From Candidatus Kapaibacterium sp. (GTDB taxonomy: Bacteria > Bacteroidota > Ignavibacteria > Kapaibacteriales > UBA2268), in NCBI GenBank assembly GCA_027858275.1, contig JAQIDA010000289.1, positions 1-16,698 of the forward strand: DNA of 16,698 bases, read 5' to 3'. Made by a program: the position numbers and the translations under genes. This document shows positions 1 through 9,030 of the stretch, piece by piece. Within the stretch, counting starts at the first letter, position 1; each line of letters opens with the position of its first letter. The notes below the pieces were generated by a model that was given only the letters and a program-made list of their open reading frames with translations, had not been told where the DNA came from and did not search any database.

Positions 1-3000
1 CTCATTGTATATCTGATTCGCGGTTCAATCATGAATTTAGTAGAACCGTCGAGCTTCTGCCCGTCTTCGTCCTCATAATCATCCATGTTGAACGTAGATC
101 TGCTTGTGGACATGAACGATGACTCTAAACTCATGGTAATATCATTTTCTAATTTGATGCCGAGTAGATCGAACTCAAATTTTTCCATAGTGTAATCAGC
201 AGTCAGCTTAACTTCATGGCTGGAATTGCTTGAAATTGTTGAGCCGTTGGCAGTGTTCAATTGATATCCGCCGATGTTGTTATATCTCAGTGAAGAGACA
301 AACTCGCCGCCGAATTTCTTTTCGTCAAAGGTCACATTTAAACCGATTAAGGGCTGAAACCCCATTTGAATCTGCTGGGTTTCCGTCGAACGGCCTTTAT
401 CTGTAAGTTTCGTGTTTTCAGTATATTTCGATGAATATGCGTGATCGAACGAACAGGCTTTGACCCAACCATGCCATAAAGGCCACTTCTCAATGCCTTC
501 CCAAGTAAATTTCCAGTTGATACCCGGTAGGAATTTGCCGACCTTACCGCTTGTCATACTAAATGCTTCCATGCCTTCAAGGAAGGATTCCGAAAGTGCT
601 TCGGTCATAGCGATATTTTGATCGACTGTATCTGCAATTGTATTTTGGATTATTCTTTTCTTTTCCTCGAACAGTTCAACCACATGCTCTATTGTGTTGT
701 CGAATACATTGATACCAAACACAGAGGGCAATGTCAAAAATGTTCGATTGAACGATTCTGTCCCTATCGTATTAGTATAAGTCGGGTTGCCGAACTGATC
801 TGTTTCTACAATTTGATTTTTGTTAAACGAGAGATCAGTATCCCAGAGCAATTCCAACTTAGCGCCTTCCCACAATTCACGGGAAGTTTTGAATCCGAGA
901 TGAGTTTTCTGAGTGAAATTCTCCGGCAAAATCGCATCCGGAGGACGACGTCCGGGATAAGAATCAAATCCGAAAAATGGGAATCTGTCAGATGAGACCA
1001 TATTGAATCCGCCGTGTGGTGATCCAACAAGCCCAAGCTGATAGGGCATGCTCGGTCCGTAAATACTCTCGCTCGCGCGCGTCGACCAGAAATTGGTCAG
1101 ACCGGTTCCGCCGAATACACCGGGATTCATCGCGGCATTAGTCTGAGTAAAATCAATATCAAACATATCAAAATCTAAAAATATGGTTTTGAATACACTC
1201 CCAATTGTCGAGAACACCTTCGAAGTAGTACTGCGTGTACTGTCGTGAGGAGGAACTTGAGTAAAATTCGGTATCGTGCCGAATAATTCCTCAGTGAAAT
1301 TCTTCAAACTGATTCCGAGATTCAGCCTGATCGAGTTATTAAACTTAGCGTTTTTCGCAACATCTCGAATGGCGGGATCTTGCTGCAAAGGATTCATCCA
1401 TGAATAATCTGTTTCAAATTTGAAGGAGTTGAACTTAAAATACTGACTGTATTTGCCAAGCGGTAATTTGGGTTTCAGTTCTAAGGCAAATTTCTGGTCT
1501 AATTTATTGGTAGTTCCGAAATCTATTATATTTCCGTCATTGAACAATACAATTGAAGACAACTCACTGCCGGTTCTTTGTCTGCCGGTTCCGTCCATTT
1601 CAAATGGTACAAGCGTAGAATTCATACGAACAGAATAATCAATCGACGGACTTAGCAATCCGTTTTCGATAATATCCCATGAGAATTCGGCATGACGCTG
1701 CGACGAGAAATCCCTGATCACAGGACTCGGGAAGTCCAAAAATCGAGATTTTTCTGTTCGACGGCTTCTGGTTACATCCAATGATGTCGAGAAGTTCGAC
1801 GGCAAGAAGTTGATTTTCATTTTATTGTATGTACTGAAAAATGAGGAATCGCTTGCCCATTTCAACGGCTTAAGCGACAAGAGGTCCGGTATTTTCAATG
1901 CATATTTTGTATTGAATTTCCATATCCAGAAGAAGCGCTGTTCCACTATCGGCGAACGTTCCATCTCCTGAGAATATGAATAATTGAATGTTAAATTATT
2001 TAAAGTTTTGTCTATTGACCAATGTTTAATCGGTATGCCGAGTTTAATTCCGGTCAGAGCCCAGCTGTCCATCACTCTCAAGGTTTGCGAACGCTTACGA
2101 ACATCGTTGGCAAGCACTGAAGCCTCATCGGCAGAGTAATTGTTGTTGATCGCGTCATCATAAGCTGCCCTGGCGGCATCTTCAAGATTGATGTCATTAT
2201 TTGCGACGAATTCAGGGTTCTGAGTCATTTCCGAATGAGTAAACGTAATAGGAATTTTCATTCCTCTGAACGATTTCGGAGCGAATTTATCAAGATTACC
2301 GACCATATTAACCGACCATTCAGTTGCGTTGATACGATCTCCGAATCTTTCCTCGAGACGATGGAAGTTCGGTTTAGTATGCTTGAATGAAGCATTAACC
2401 GAACCCAAATCAGCGAGTTTCAAATTGACATTACCAACTGCTGCCCAATCCGAAGAAGCTTCCGGATCGATCAATCGCAGAACATCTATCCACATAGTAG
2501 TTGTCAGCTCGTTGGGATAGCGTTCATTCGGATTGGCGATACCGACTCCGTAGAACTGAACTCTTGTCAAAACAGGATTTCCTTTGACCGCGAAATATGC
2601 TAAAGGATCGCCGGGAACCGGGAATATCTGGCGTTCACGGATGCCGCTTGTATCTCTGATTTGCTTAATAGCCGTAAGTTGTGAAAGAACAATTTTGCAT
2701 TCTTCCCAACCGCGGGTCAGCGGACGGCGATATTCATAATAGTTTGCGGAGTCAATACCAAAGCGCAAGAACGCGTATCCTTTGGGAACTGCTCCGGAGA
2801 CTGTCTGATCAGGCATTGAGCCGTCGCCGTGAACAAAGAATTTCATCTCTTTATAATTGAAGACATCCATCGGGTGGAACTGTCTGACCGCCATACGCTC
2901 TTCGCCGTAACGAAGATTTTTGACGCTGATCGCCATAGATTGCTCGTTCAATTTCAGATCTTTTGATTGATCGTTACTGTATTGGCGAGGTGCTTTCACA

Positions 3001-6000
3001 CCAGGAGGTTTTGTGTAATAATCCGGCGCGCCGCTGTTTTCTTCCACACTTACAAACGCGACTTCCATGACACTGTCCTCATCGCTTACATTGGCTTGGA
3101 AAGTATTTTTTCTTTGCCATTGCGATCCAACCAAACGCCAATCGGCAATAGCCGCCTTCAATGGAGCGCCTTTGAACCAAACTCTGATATATTGGATGTT
3201 CGAGAACAGAGGATTTCCGACGCGACGGTTAGGCTTGCGAATCGGGATTCTGTATAAAAACCAACCCGTATCCTCGTTACCGCCGGCTATTTGCGGATTT
3301 CGATTCGGATCGGGTTCCAGATTGATTTCATAACTAAAGTAACTGTTATCCAATGATATAGTCTGACCGTTATTTTTGTTTAACACTTCAGTATCAGGGA
3401 ATTGCCCGATTTCTGAGATAGTTGAGTTACCCTCGAAATTATTATATTTAATAAAGTCATCGGCAGTACGATCATTGTCGTTTTTATTAAAATTAAAGGC
3501 ATAATTGTCACGAGCCGGATCATCTTCCAAATACAGAGGCGCGGGATAATTCTCTTCCCTTTTTTCTAAAGTTGTCGAAAGTGTATCAAGACCCAAATCT
3601 TCGCCGAGATCGATTATGCCGTTGGGCATGGGATTGTCTGCTGAACCGTCTTCTGTATTCAACTCGCCGTTAGGGATAATATCTTCGCTTATCTGACCGA
3701 TGTCAATAAACATTTTTGTCTTATTGGGTACATAGTTTGTTATTTTCATCATAACTTCAACATAATCAATATTTTCCGTATCGAAGTTTGTATTAAATGA
3801 TGAAAACAAACGAGTCATCCCGCCCCATATTTTTTCTTTATTATCATCATCTTCTAAAAAACTGTAATCTGCATCAGGAGTAAGAGAATCCTGATAATCC
3901 TTATTGTTATTGTAGATACCTCTGTAATGAGGTGTAAAATCGATAAACAAAGGACTCAATTTTGAACGCCCCGGCAAATAATCTTTATTTGGATATACTT
4001 CTTTGATCTCAACTCTCGGCAGGAAGTATTGATACCAGAACGTACGACCGCGGTATAAAGCTCTGGCGGCTCCGTCTTCGGCAATCGAACTATCCACCGG
4101 AGGAGAAGAATGAATCCACTGTGCCGTTGCCAGACCGAGAGAAATATGACGCTGAGCACCTTCAAAATCATCAATATATACAACGGGTTTGTTGTTATCT
4201 GAAGTAATTTCCGAACGTTTTTTATTAGGCTCCGGCAAAGTCATTGCCCATTCGCCCATTGCGGTCAATGACGATTTTACCTTTGTATTGTAGAAAGGCA
4301 AAGCGTCGAGAGCTTTAGTAATAAACGGAGCGTCCCAAGTAAACTTGGCGTCGAATCCCAGCATTGTGTTTGCGACAGGTTCTTCGCCAATGCGAACTCT
4401 GTCAATCAAGGCTGACTGATCATAATGCATAAGTGTCATTCCGAGATCCGCAGACATTGTGCGGGAGTTGTATATTTGATAATCTGCTCGCAAACCGGCA
4501 AGCGTTCTCGTGGAGATATTAAATATATCGCGAGATTCATATTCAATTTTTAAATTCGCGTTCGGCAATGTAGCGCGAGCGTTTCTCAGTGTCAACTGAC
4601 CGGAATAACTGTCAATAACATAATCTTCGTAATTACGCAGAGGCACACCATCCAGAGTCACTTTCACACTGCTCGGATCAATATTGAACGAGCCGAGAGA
4701 TATTTTATCGGACTGACTGCCGGAGACCGAACCCGAAATTATAAATCTGTCCTTTGTCGAATTTCTGCGGGCTTCATCATAAGTTTTTTCATATATGTCG
4801 GGATAAGTGAACTTGGTCGCCATCTGAGGAGTTCCCTGAGCGTCGAAGTATTTTTCGAGACGCAAACGGAAAGGCTCCAAACTCGGAAACGTGATTTCCC
4901 CGCGTTGAGAATTAAAAAATGGTGGTCGGAGATCAATAATACCGTCAGGTGGAGTCGATCCGGAGCTGTTATTAACTCTGTCAACACCCAAAATAGTAAC
5001 GAGTTTATCCGGAGCACCCGACAGCACATCCGTTGAGTCATTAGTTTCGTTTATATAGTACACACCGATTTTTGTCGAGTTAATATCAACATAACTGGCG
5101 TTGATCGAATAGATATTCTTCATTTGGCGAGACCAGAGCTTTTGGAAACCCGGCTGCATATTAGGACGATAAACTAATTTCAAGACTCTTTTGGTATCTT
5201 TATCGGACATATTGCTCATATCACCGATATAAATATCATCAGATTCATCTAAAGTCGGGCCTTCCATAATATACGAAACGGCATAGTTCCTGTCGCGTCG
5301 CATATTCAAAATTGAAAGAGTACCAAGACTGTAATTGACTTCAAATCTGTTTGAATCGAGACGAGTGAAACTTCCGTTTTCGATTTCACCGCTTTTACTT
5401 TGAACATCTCTGTATGTGGCATCATCATAAGGCTTTCGACCGTCTGGACCGATTTTTGGCGGCAATTCAGCCCATGCGACTGCTTCCGCAGACATCCAGC
5501 CCTGTTTTACGTCATTGGATGATTCCCAAACTTCAATATCTTTTATTCTCGTCGGACCGGAACTTTTCGGTATTATGGGTGTAGAATACTTAAAATATTC
5601 TTCGTAAATAGCCTTATATACAGTATCTAAGAAAAAGTGGTTTATAGCGTAATCATAGGCGCGGATACCGAAGGGTATGCTTGTTTGTCCGCCTTTGACG
5701 TTGATCGTCTTGCGCTCACCTCGGCGTTGTGAGAACAATGTTTTAATAAATAGAGGACCAAATTGGAAATCAGCTCTGACACCGAATAAAGACGTTCCGC
5801 CTCCTATAAGTGTTGATCTCAGGGGCAATGACACATTTCCGACTTCGATCAGTTTTATAATTTCATCGTCTTCGCCTTCATAAGCAATTTTCATTTTATT
5901 GTCAAATTCAAATTGGCGGGAAGTGTTCCAATCCGTACCGAATTTGAGCTTGTCGCCAATACTTGCCGAAATATTCAATTTAATATCTTGGCTGAAAATC

Positions 6001-7061
6001 GGAGATGATTGAGACTGACCAAAGGATGAGACTGTGCCGAGATTTTGTGAATCCCATCTCCAACCGGCTTTTAGATTGACCTCGCCTTGAACATTGATTG
6101 ATATTTGCGGTTTTCCGAAAATACTCATTACGGGATTAGGCGGAACCGGAATGGTGAGCCCTGTGGACTGTCCGATCAATCTCGCCAGATCGCCGCCGGA
6201 AAGTGCCTGTTTCAATGAATATCTTGAAAGCAAAGAATCCCACAGATGGTTTTGCAAACGTTTTTTACGAATAGCGAGATACTCATCCAAGCTCATTGTG
6301 TACTCATGAGCAATATTAACAGAGTCCATTGACCCATGCGTAGAGAAACTCTCAGCTGTTGAGTCCATGATGATGCCTGCTTCATAGCTTTTGGGCTTCT
6401 TCAGACTCGTGCCGGATTTCTCGTACCGGGGAATATATCTGTCAATAGGTTTCTGTCTGAGCAGTCGAGGGCGTGTAGATTTGAAATTATAATTCCCGAT
6501 ATTTATATCGCCCATAATTTTTTTTGAATTTAAAATCTCGTCTTTGTACTCATCAGCGGCGGCTTGATCAGTTGAAGCACTGTCCGACGATGTTGTCCCC
6601 GATTGGCTGTCTGATGAATCAGGCGTCGCAGTATTTTGAATATTACTGTCAGAAAATGTTTTTGAGCTTTCTGTGAACGTCGAAGAAGCAGTTCCAAGCC
6701 CTGAAGAATCGAGCGTGAAAGTAGCTGAGTTATCAGACGGGACAGAGGAACTGTCAGCCGTCTCAGATGTGTTTTCAGAGAATGTTGATGAACTCTGCGT
6801 GAATGTTGATGAGTTTTCGTCTTGCCCGAGTTCAGCAGCTTGCGCCTGCAAAGTAAACCAGGACAGGAAGGAACTGCTCATAAAATACCAAGGCAACATC
6901 GTGATGTTGGGCATTGAGCTGATTATCGGGCCGCTGATATATGAAATAGATGAACCGGAATACAGCAAAGGAATGTTTGCACGTGTTGGTTCATGGTCAG
7001 TTGAAAACATCAACAAGACAACAGTCAGAAATACAACTTTTATTTTTCTACCGATTCGCAA
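1..7061 (-). CDS. sprA: T9SS outer-membrane translocon protein SprA (3' end cut by window edge)
   Basis: One minus-strand frame stays open without a stop from 7061 to base 1, about 2,353 codons, close to the ~2,400 residues of Flavobacterium SprA, so perhaps only some tens of C-terminal residues are missing. SprA is the giant outer-membrane beta-barrel through which T9SS cargo leaves the periplasm; in gliding species it is also needed for motility. Seen here: the SprA-type region with YEGEDDEIIKLIEVGNVSLP near residue 390, the family motif VVYIDDFEGAQ near residue 964 (about 4150-4185), and long amphipathic strand-rich sequence. A Ser/Thr-rich low-complexity stretch lies at about residues 83-164. 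The start is uncertain: TTG 7061 follows an in-frame stop closely and gives a signal peptide (RKIKVVFLTVVLLMF); ATG codons at 7010 (residue 18), 6914 (50) and 6899 (55) are alternatives, the last two giving a second signal-like segment ending LQAQA. The identity is secure; the start is not. Confidence 0.93.
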   Translation of the reverse strand, partial: MRIGRKIKVVFLTVVLLMFSTDHEPTRANIPLLYSGSSISYISGPIISSMPNITMLPWYFMSSSFLSWFTLQAQAAELGQDENSSTFTQSSSTFSENTSETADSSSVPSDNSATFTLDSSGLGTASSTFTESSKTFSDSNIQNTATPDSSDSQSGTTSSDSASTDQAAADEYKDEILNSKKIMGDINIGNYNFKSTRPRLLRQKPIDRYIPRYEKSGTSLKKPKSYEAGIIMDSTAESFSTHGSMDSVNIAHEYTMSLDEYLAIRKKRLQNHLWDSLLSRYSLKQALSGGDLARLIGQSTGLTIPVPPNPVMSIFGKPQISINVQGEVNLKAGWRWDSQNLGTVSSFGQSQSSPIFSQDIKLNISASIGDKLKFGTDWNTSRQFEFDNKMKIAYEGEDDEIIKLIEVGNVSLPLRSTLIGGGTSLFGVRADFQFGPLFIKTLFSQRRGERKTINVKGGQTSIPFGIRAYDYAINHFFLDTVYKAIYEEYFKYSTPIIPKSSGPTRIKDIEVWESSNDVKQGWMSAEAVAWAELPPKIGPDGRKPYDDATYRDVQSKSGEIENGSFTRLDSNRFEVNYSLGTLSILNMRRDRNYAVSYIMEGPTLDESDDIYIGDMSNMSDKDTKRVLKLVYRPNMQPGFQKLWSRQMKNIYSINASYVDINSTKIGVYYINETNDSTDVLSGAPDKLVTILGVDRVNNSSGSTPPDGIIDLRPPFFNSQRGEITFPSLEPFRLRLEKYFDAQGTPQMATKFTYPDIYEKTYDEARRNSTKDRFIISGSVSGSQSDKISLGSFNIDPSSVKVTLDGVPLRNYEDYVIDSYSGQLTLRNARATLPNANLKIEYESRDIFNISTRTLAGLRADYQIYNSRTMSADLGMTLMHYDQSALIDRVRIGEEPVANTMLGFDAKFTWDAPFITKALDALPFYNTKVKSSLTAMGEWAMTLPEPNKKRSEITSDNNKPVVYIDDFEGAQRHISLGLATAQWIHSSPPVDSSIAEDGAARALYRGRTFWYQYFLPRVEIKEVYPNKDYLPGRSKLSPLFIDFTPHYRGIYNNNKDYQDSLTPDADYSFLEDDDNKEKIWGGMTRLFSSFNTNFDTENIDYVEVMMKITNYVPNKTKMFIDIGQISEDIIPNGELNTEDGSADNPMPNGIIDLGEDLGLDTLSTTLEKREENYPAPLYLEDDPARDNYAFNFNKNDNDRTADDFIKYNNFEGNSTISEIGQFPDTEVLNKNNGQTISLDNSYFSYEINLEPDPNRNPQIAGGNEDTGWFLYRIPIRKPNRRVGNPLFSNIQYIRVWFKGAPLKAAIADWRLVGSQWQRKNTFQANVSDEDSVMEVAFVSVEENSGAPDYYTKPPGVKAPRQYSNDQSKDLKLNEQSMAISVKNLRYGEERMAVRQFHPMDVFNYKEMKFFVHGDGSMPDQTVSGAVPKGYAFLRFGIDSANYYEYRRPLTRGWEECKIVLSQLTAIKQIRDTSGIRERQIFPVPGDPLAYFAVKGNPVLTRVQFYGVGIANPNERYPNELTTTMWIDVLRLIDPEASSDWAAVGNVNLKLADLGSVNASFKHTKPNFHRLEERFGDRINATEWSVNMVGNLDKFAPKSFRGMKIPITFTHSEMTQNPEFVANNDINLEDAARAAYDDAINNNYSADEASVLANDVRKRSQTLRVMDSWALTGIKLGIPIKHWSIDKTLNNLTFNYSYSQEMERSPIVEQRFFWIWKFNTKYALKIPDLLSLKPLKWASDSSFFSTYNKMKINFLPSNFSTSLDVTRSRRTEKSRFLDFPSPVIRDFSSQRHAEFSWDIIENGLLSPSIDYSVRMNSTLVPFEMDGTGRQRTGSELSSIVLFNDGNIIDFGTTNKLDQKFALELKPKLPLGKYSQYFKFNSFKFETDYSWMNPLQQDPAIRDVAKNAKFNNSIRLNLGISLKNFTEELFGTIPNFTQVPPHDSTRSTTSKVFSTIGSVFKTIFLDFDMFDIDFTQTNAAMNPGVFGGTGLTNFWSTRASESIYGPSMPYQLGLVGSPHGGFNMVSSDRFPFFGFDSYPGRRPPDAILPENFTQKTHLGFKTSRELWEGAKLELLWDTDLSFNKNQIVETDQFGNPTYTNTIGTESFNRTFLTLPSVFGINVFDNTIEHVVELFEEKKRIIQNTIADTVDQNIAMTEALSESFLEGMEAFSMTSGKVGKFLPGINWKFTWEGIEKWPLWHGWVKACSFDHAYSSKYTENTKLTDKGRSTETQQIQMGFQPLIGLNVTFDEKKFGGEFVSSLRYNNIGGYQLNTANGSTISSNSSHEVKLTADYTMEKFEFDLLGIKLENDITMSLESSFMSTSRSTFNMDDYEDEDGQKLDGSTKFMIEPRIRYTM

Positions 7062-7138
7062 TGAATTCCCAAATAATTAAAACAGCAAACACAATATAGC
7101 GTATATGATTTTCCGCCGGTTCGCCCTTTCTAAATTTA

Positions 7139-7182
7139 CCCGTTTGCCTGTCGGCTTTCGCTGTATTAATGCGAAAAACGGG
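7139..7182 (-). promoter_or_regulatory. Possible structured leader upstream of sprA
   Basis: An outer stem CCCGTT/AACGGG (7139-7144 with 7177-7182) encloses two smaller hairpins: GCC-TGTC-GGC (7146-7155) and TTTCGC/GCGAAA (7156-7161 with 7171-7176, 9-base loop). The arms abut, so the whole can fold as a compact three-way junction in either strand's RNA. It lies about 78 bases upstream of the sprA TTG codon, where a 5' untranslated region would be. I do not recognise a known riboswitch class. In AT-rich DNA such nesting could arise by chance, so its role is inference. Confidence 0.35.
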
Positions 7183-7446
7183 ATATTAATTAATCAATTC
7201 CCAAAAACGAAACTAGTCATTTTCAATTGCACAAAAATCGTACCAAAAAAGGAATAAAATCAGCTTTTCAGTTATGCTTTAGTTCAAATGAAAATTATCA
7301 ATCTCATCATTTAATAACTCGGTAGGTTTTTAAGCTATATTGACTCCGCTTATAGTTGTGTTTAATACTGTTCTTTTATTGATTTCTACGACGTTAAGAC
7401 AGACAGATAAATTCTATGATTCGAGATCGGCAAAACAAGGGTTTGT

Positions 7447-7521
7447 GTAGAGACGCCCAATTTGGGCATCTTTGTAATTAAGAATGTTTCGTGCTTAGAC
7501 GCCCAATTTGGGCGTCTCTAC
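7447..7521. repeat. Paired REP-like palindrome with outer inverted repeats
   Basis: Two copies of the palindromic unit AGACGCCCAATTTGGGC(A/G)TCT lie at 7451-7471 and 7497-7517. The second is a perfect hairpin; the first has one mismatch. The outer flanks also match as 14-base inverted repeats, GTAGAGACGCCCAA (7447-7460) and TTGGGCGTCTCTAC (7508-7521), so the 75-bp element can fold as two small hairpins or one long one. It sits just past the 3' end of the DUF1573 gene at 7541, a usual place for REP or MITE-like elements. No T-run follows on either strand, so it is not a standard intrinsic terminator, though it could stabilise a 3' end. Confidence 0.7.
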
Positions 7522-7540
7522 GAAGGGATATGGAAATATT

Positions 7541-8230
7541 TTATTTCTTGATGCGACCGATGCCGATAATCTTCAGTTCTTTTTGTCCGGGACAATCAGT
7601 TTCTATCAGGACTGTCCATTTTGTGTTTCCGGGTTTGACGGCTGTAGCGCTGAGAGTCAGGTTGATTGTTTGACCGGGTTTGAGTTTCTTTTTGCCCCTA
7701 ATATTTAATCTTCCCGAGTCCGGAGTTACTCTGACATTCGAGAGAGTAACAGTTTTTTGTGTTTGATTTGTAAGAGTGATTTTCACGGACTTTTCCACTC
7801 CGACAGTCATCATGTTCAGACCAAAGAATTTTTTTGATAATCTGAGCGGCAGCCATATATCGCACTTAAGCATAAGCGTCGTCAAATCGTTGTAGGGATC
7901 GTTGGAATATATTAGGACTGCTTTTTGCATGGGGCCGCCTGCTTTGCCGAGATTCAATGTAATATTCATTGTCGCTGTTTCACCGGGCTGGAGATCGGTT
8001 TTGTCTAAAGGGGCTGTAGTACATCCGCAGGCAGGTTTGACTCTGCTGATTTTGAGAAGAGCGGTGCCACTGTTCTTAATAGTGATATTGGTCTTAAGCG
8101 GTGATTTATCTAAACTGACCTTGCCCCAATTGTATGTGTTCCCGCCGAGAATTTCCAATTTGGGTTGTGCTGTCGCCGCTGACATTCCTGTAAGAAAGAT
8201 TAACAGGGTTAATATAAATATTTGTCTCAA
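7541..8230 (-). CDS. Exported DUF1573 (ASH-like Ig-fold) protein, copy A
   Basis: I take the TTG at 8230 as start, giving 229 residues, instead of the in-frame ATG at 8311. An AGGAG site lies five bases before the TTG, the product then begins with a clean signal peptide (MRQIFILTLLIFLTGMSA, cut near ATAQ/PK), and the sequence lines up residue for residue with the upstream paralogue; the longer form would also run across a terminator hairpin. After the signal peptide comes a DUF1573 domain with NTYNWGKV and the family CGCT motif (Cys68 and Cys70), then a second Ig-like module from about residue 125. DUF1573 proteins are periplasmic or surface proteins of unknown biochemical role, related in fold to ASH/HYDIN modules. 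No catalytic residues are visible. Copy B, its tandem paralogue, lies upstream on the same strand. Confidence 0.85.
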   Translation of the reverse strand: MRQIFILTLLIFLTGMSAATAQPKLEILGGNTYNWGKVSLDKSPLKTNITIKNSGTALLKISRVKPACGCTTAPLDKTDLQPGETATMNITLNLGKAGGPMQKAVLIYSNDPYNDLTTLMLKCDIWLPLRLSKKFFGLNMMTVGVEKSVKITLTNQTQKTVTLSNVRVTPDSGRLNIRGKKKLKPGQTINLTLSATAVKPGNTKWTVLIETDCPGQKELKIIGIGRIKK

Positions 8231-8235
8231 AACAT

Positions 8236-8240
8236 CTCCT
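8236..8240 (-). promoter_or_regulatory. Ribosome binding site deciding the TTG start at 8230
   Basis: AGGAG on the minus strand with a five-base spacer (ATGTT) before the TTG at 8230. It is one of the better Shine-Dalgarno matches in the window and is the main reason for choosing the shorter form of DUF1573 copy A. Confidence 0.75.
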
Positions 8241-8264
8241 GTTTTAGTGAATCGCGAAAACATT

Positions 8265-8297
8265 AAAAAAAACAGGGGCGTATCGCAATACACCCCT
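8265..8297 (-). terminator. Intrinsic terminator between the two DUF1573 genes
   Basis: Read on the minus strand, a 10-bp stem (AGGGGTGTAT / ATACGCCCCT, one G-U pair) closes a four-base loop (8284-8287) and is followed after one base by eight Ts (8272-8265). It starts about 22 bases after the stop of copy B and ends about 34 bases before the start of copy A. It should end most transcripts of copy B, so copy A needs read-through or a promoter in this short gap. Confidence 0.88.
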
Positions 8298-8319
8298 TCA
8301 ATATATCTCATATAAGCAG

Positions 8320-9030
8320 TTATTTATCATTGAATATCGGAGAGGCAGTTACTCTGCCGTAACCCATGATTTTAAAATCTTTGTAATCAGGATGATCCGT
8401 GTTCATTTTGACAGTAACTCTGTAATTCCCTTTGACTTCGGGTTTTACTTTTATGGTTAATTCAATTTCTTCGCCCGGTTTTAGTGTCAAATTATTATGA
8501 AGATTGAAAAGAGCTGTCTTGGGTTCAACTGTTATATTTGACAGCTTAATCGCTTTATTAGAGTTATTACTCAACTTCAATTTTGATTCTTTTTCGTACC
8601 CGATTTTCATCTCGTTGAATGTGAAATATTGGCGAGGGGACAATTGCAGAGGTCTGATTACATGGGCTTTCAGATAATAAACTCTTTTGGTTTTACCGGG
8701 TTCGTTTGTATATATTTTTATAGTTTTGGTGACTTTATTGCTTGAGCTTACTTTGAGAGTTATATCGAGTTCCGCTGTTTCGCCGGGTTTGAGTTCTTTT
8801 TTGTCGAGTTTAGCACCAGTGCAACCGCAAGTGGCATTTACTTCTGTTATTACAAGAACTTCATCGCCTGTGTTTTTCATTTTCATGACAGTTTTCAAGG
8901 GAGAATCTTTAGGTGAAACCTTGCCCCAGTTATAGGTGTCTCCGCCTACGAATTCCATTTTAGGTTGAGCCGCGGCAACCGTTAGTGCAAAGACAAAAAG
9001 AATTATAAAGGAATTAATCAATCGAGTCAT
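8320..9030 (-). CDS. Exported DUF1573 (ASH-like Ig-fold) protein, copy B
   Basis: This 236-residue protein begins at ATG 9030, eight bases after a GGAG site. A signal peptide (INSFIILFVFALTVAAA, cut before QPK) leads into a DUF1573 domain with DTYNWGKV and CGCT (Cys68, Cys70). A second Ig-like module runs from about residue 125 and ends in a GYGRV strand. It is clearly a paralogue of the downstream copy A: domain order, spacing and many residues agree, with a short extra tail (TASPIFNDK). Family knowledge supports an exported structural or adhesive protein; no enzyme motif is seen. It is the first gene of the leftward pair and is divergent from the large ASH-module secreted protein at 9217. 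Confidence 0.88.
   Translation of the reverse strand: MTRLINSFIILFVFALTVAAAQPKMEFVGGDTYNWGKVSPKDSPLKTVMKMKNTGDEVLVITEVNATCGCTGAKLDKKELKPGETAELDITLKVSSSNKVTKTIKIYTNEPGKTKRVYYLKAHVIRPLQLSPRQYFTFNEMKIGYEKESKLKLSNNSNKAIKLSNITVEPKTALFNLHNNLTLKPGEEIELTIKVKPEVKGNYRVTVKMNTDHPDYKDFKIMGYGRVTASPIFNDK

Larger units (their letters stand above)
7062..7540. other. Intergenic spacer between sprA and the DUF1573 gene
   Basis: This ~480-bp AT-rich stretch has no credible coding frame. It should contain the sprA promoter and leader, since the gene is read leftward from 7061, but I cannot point to a clear Bacteroidota-type promoter (TTG plus TAnnTTTG). Two structured elements stand out and are listed separately: a nested hairpin at 7139-7182 and a paired palindrome at 7447-7521. 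I see nothing else between about 7200 and 7440. Confidence 0.7.

Noticed and set aside
6673..7080. A 135-residue plus-strand open frame opposite the start of sprA
   Set aside because: It lies antisense to the Ser/Thr-rich repeat and signal region of sprA; its acidic repeats mirror that repetitive DNA, and it lacks a binding site.
7902..8315. A 137-residue plus-strand open frame
   Set aside because: It is antisense to DUF1573 copy A and the terminator, whose sense frame has clear family motifs and a signal peptide.
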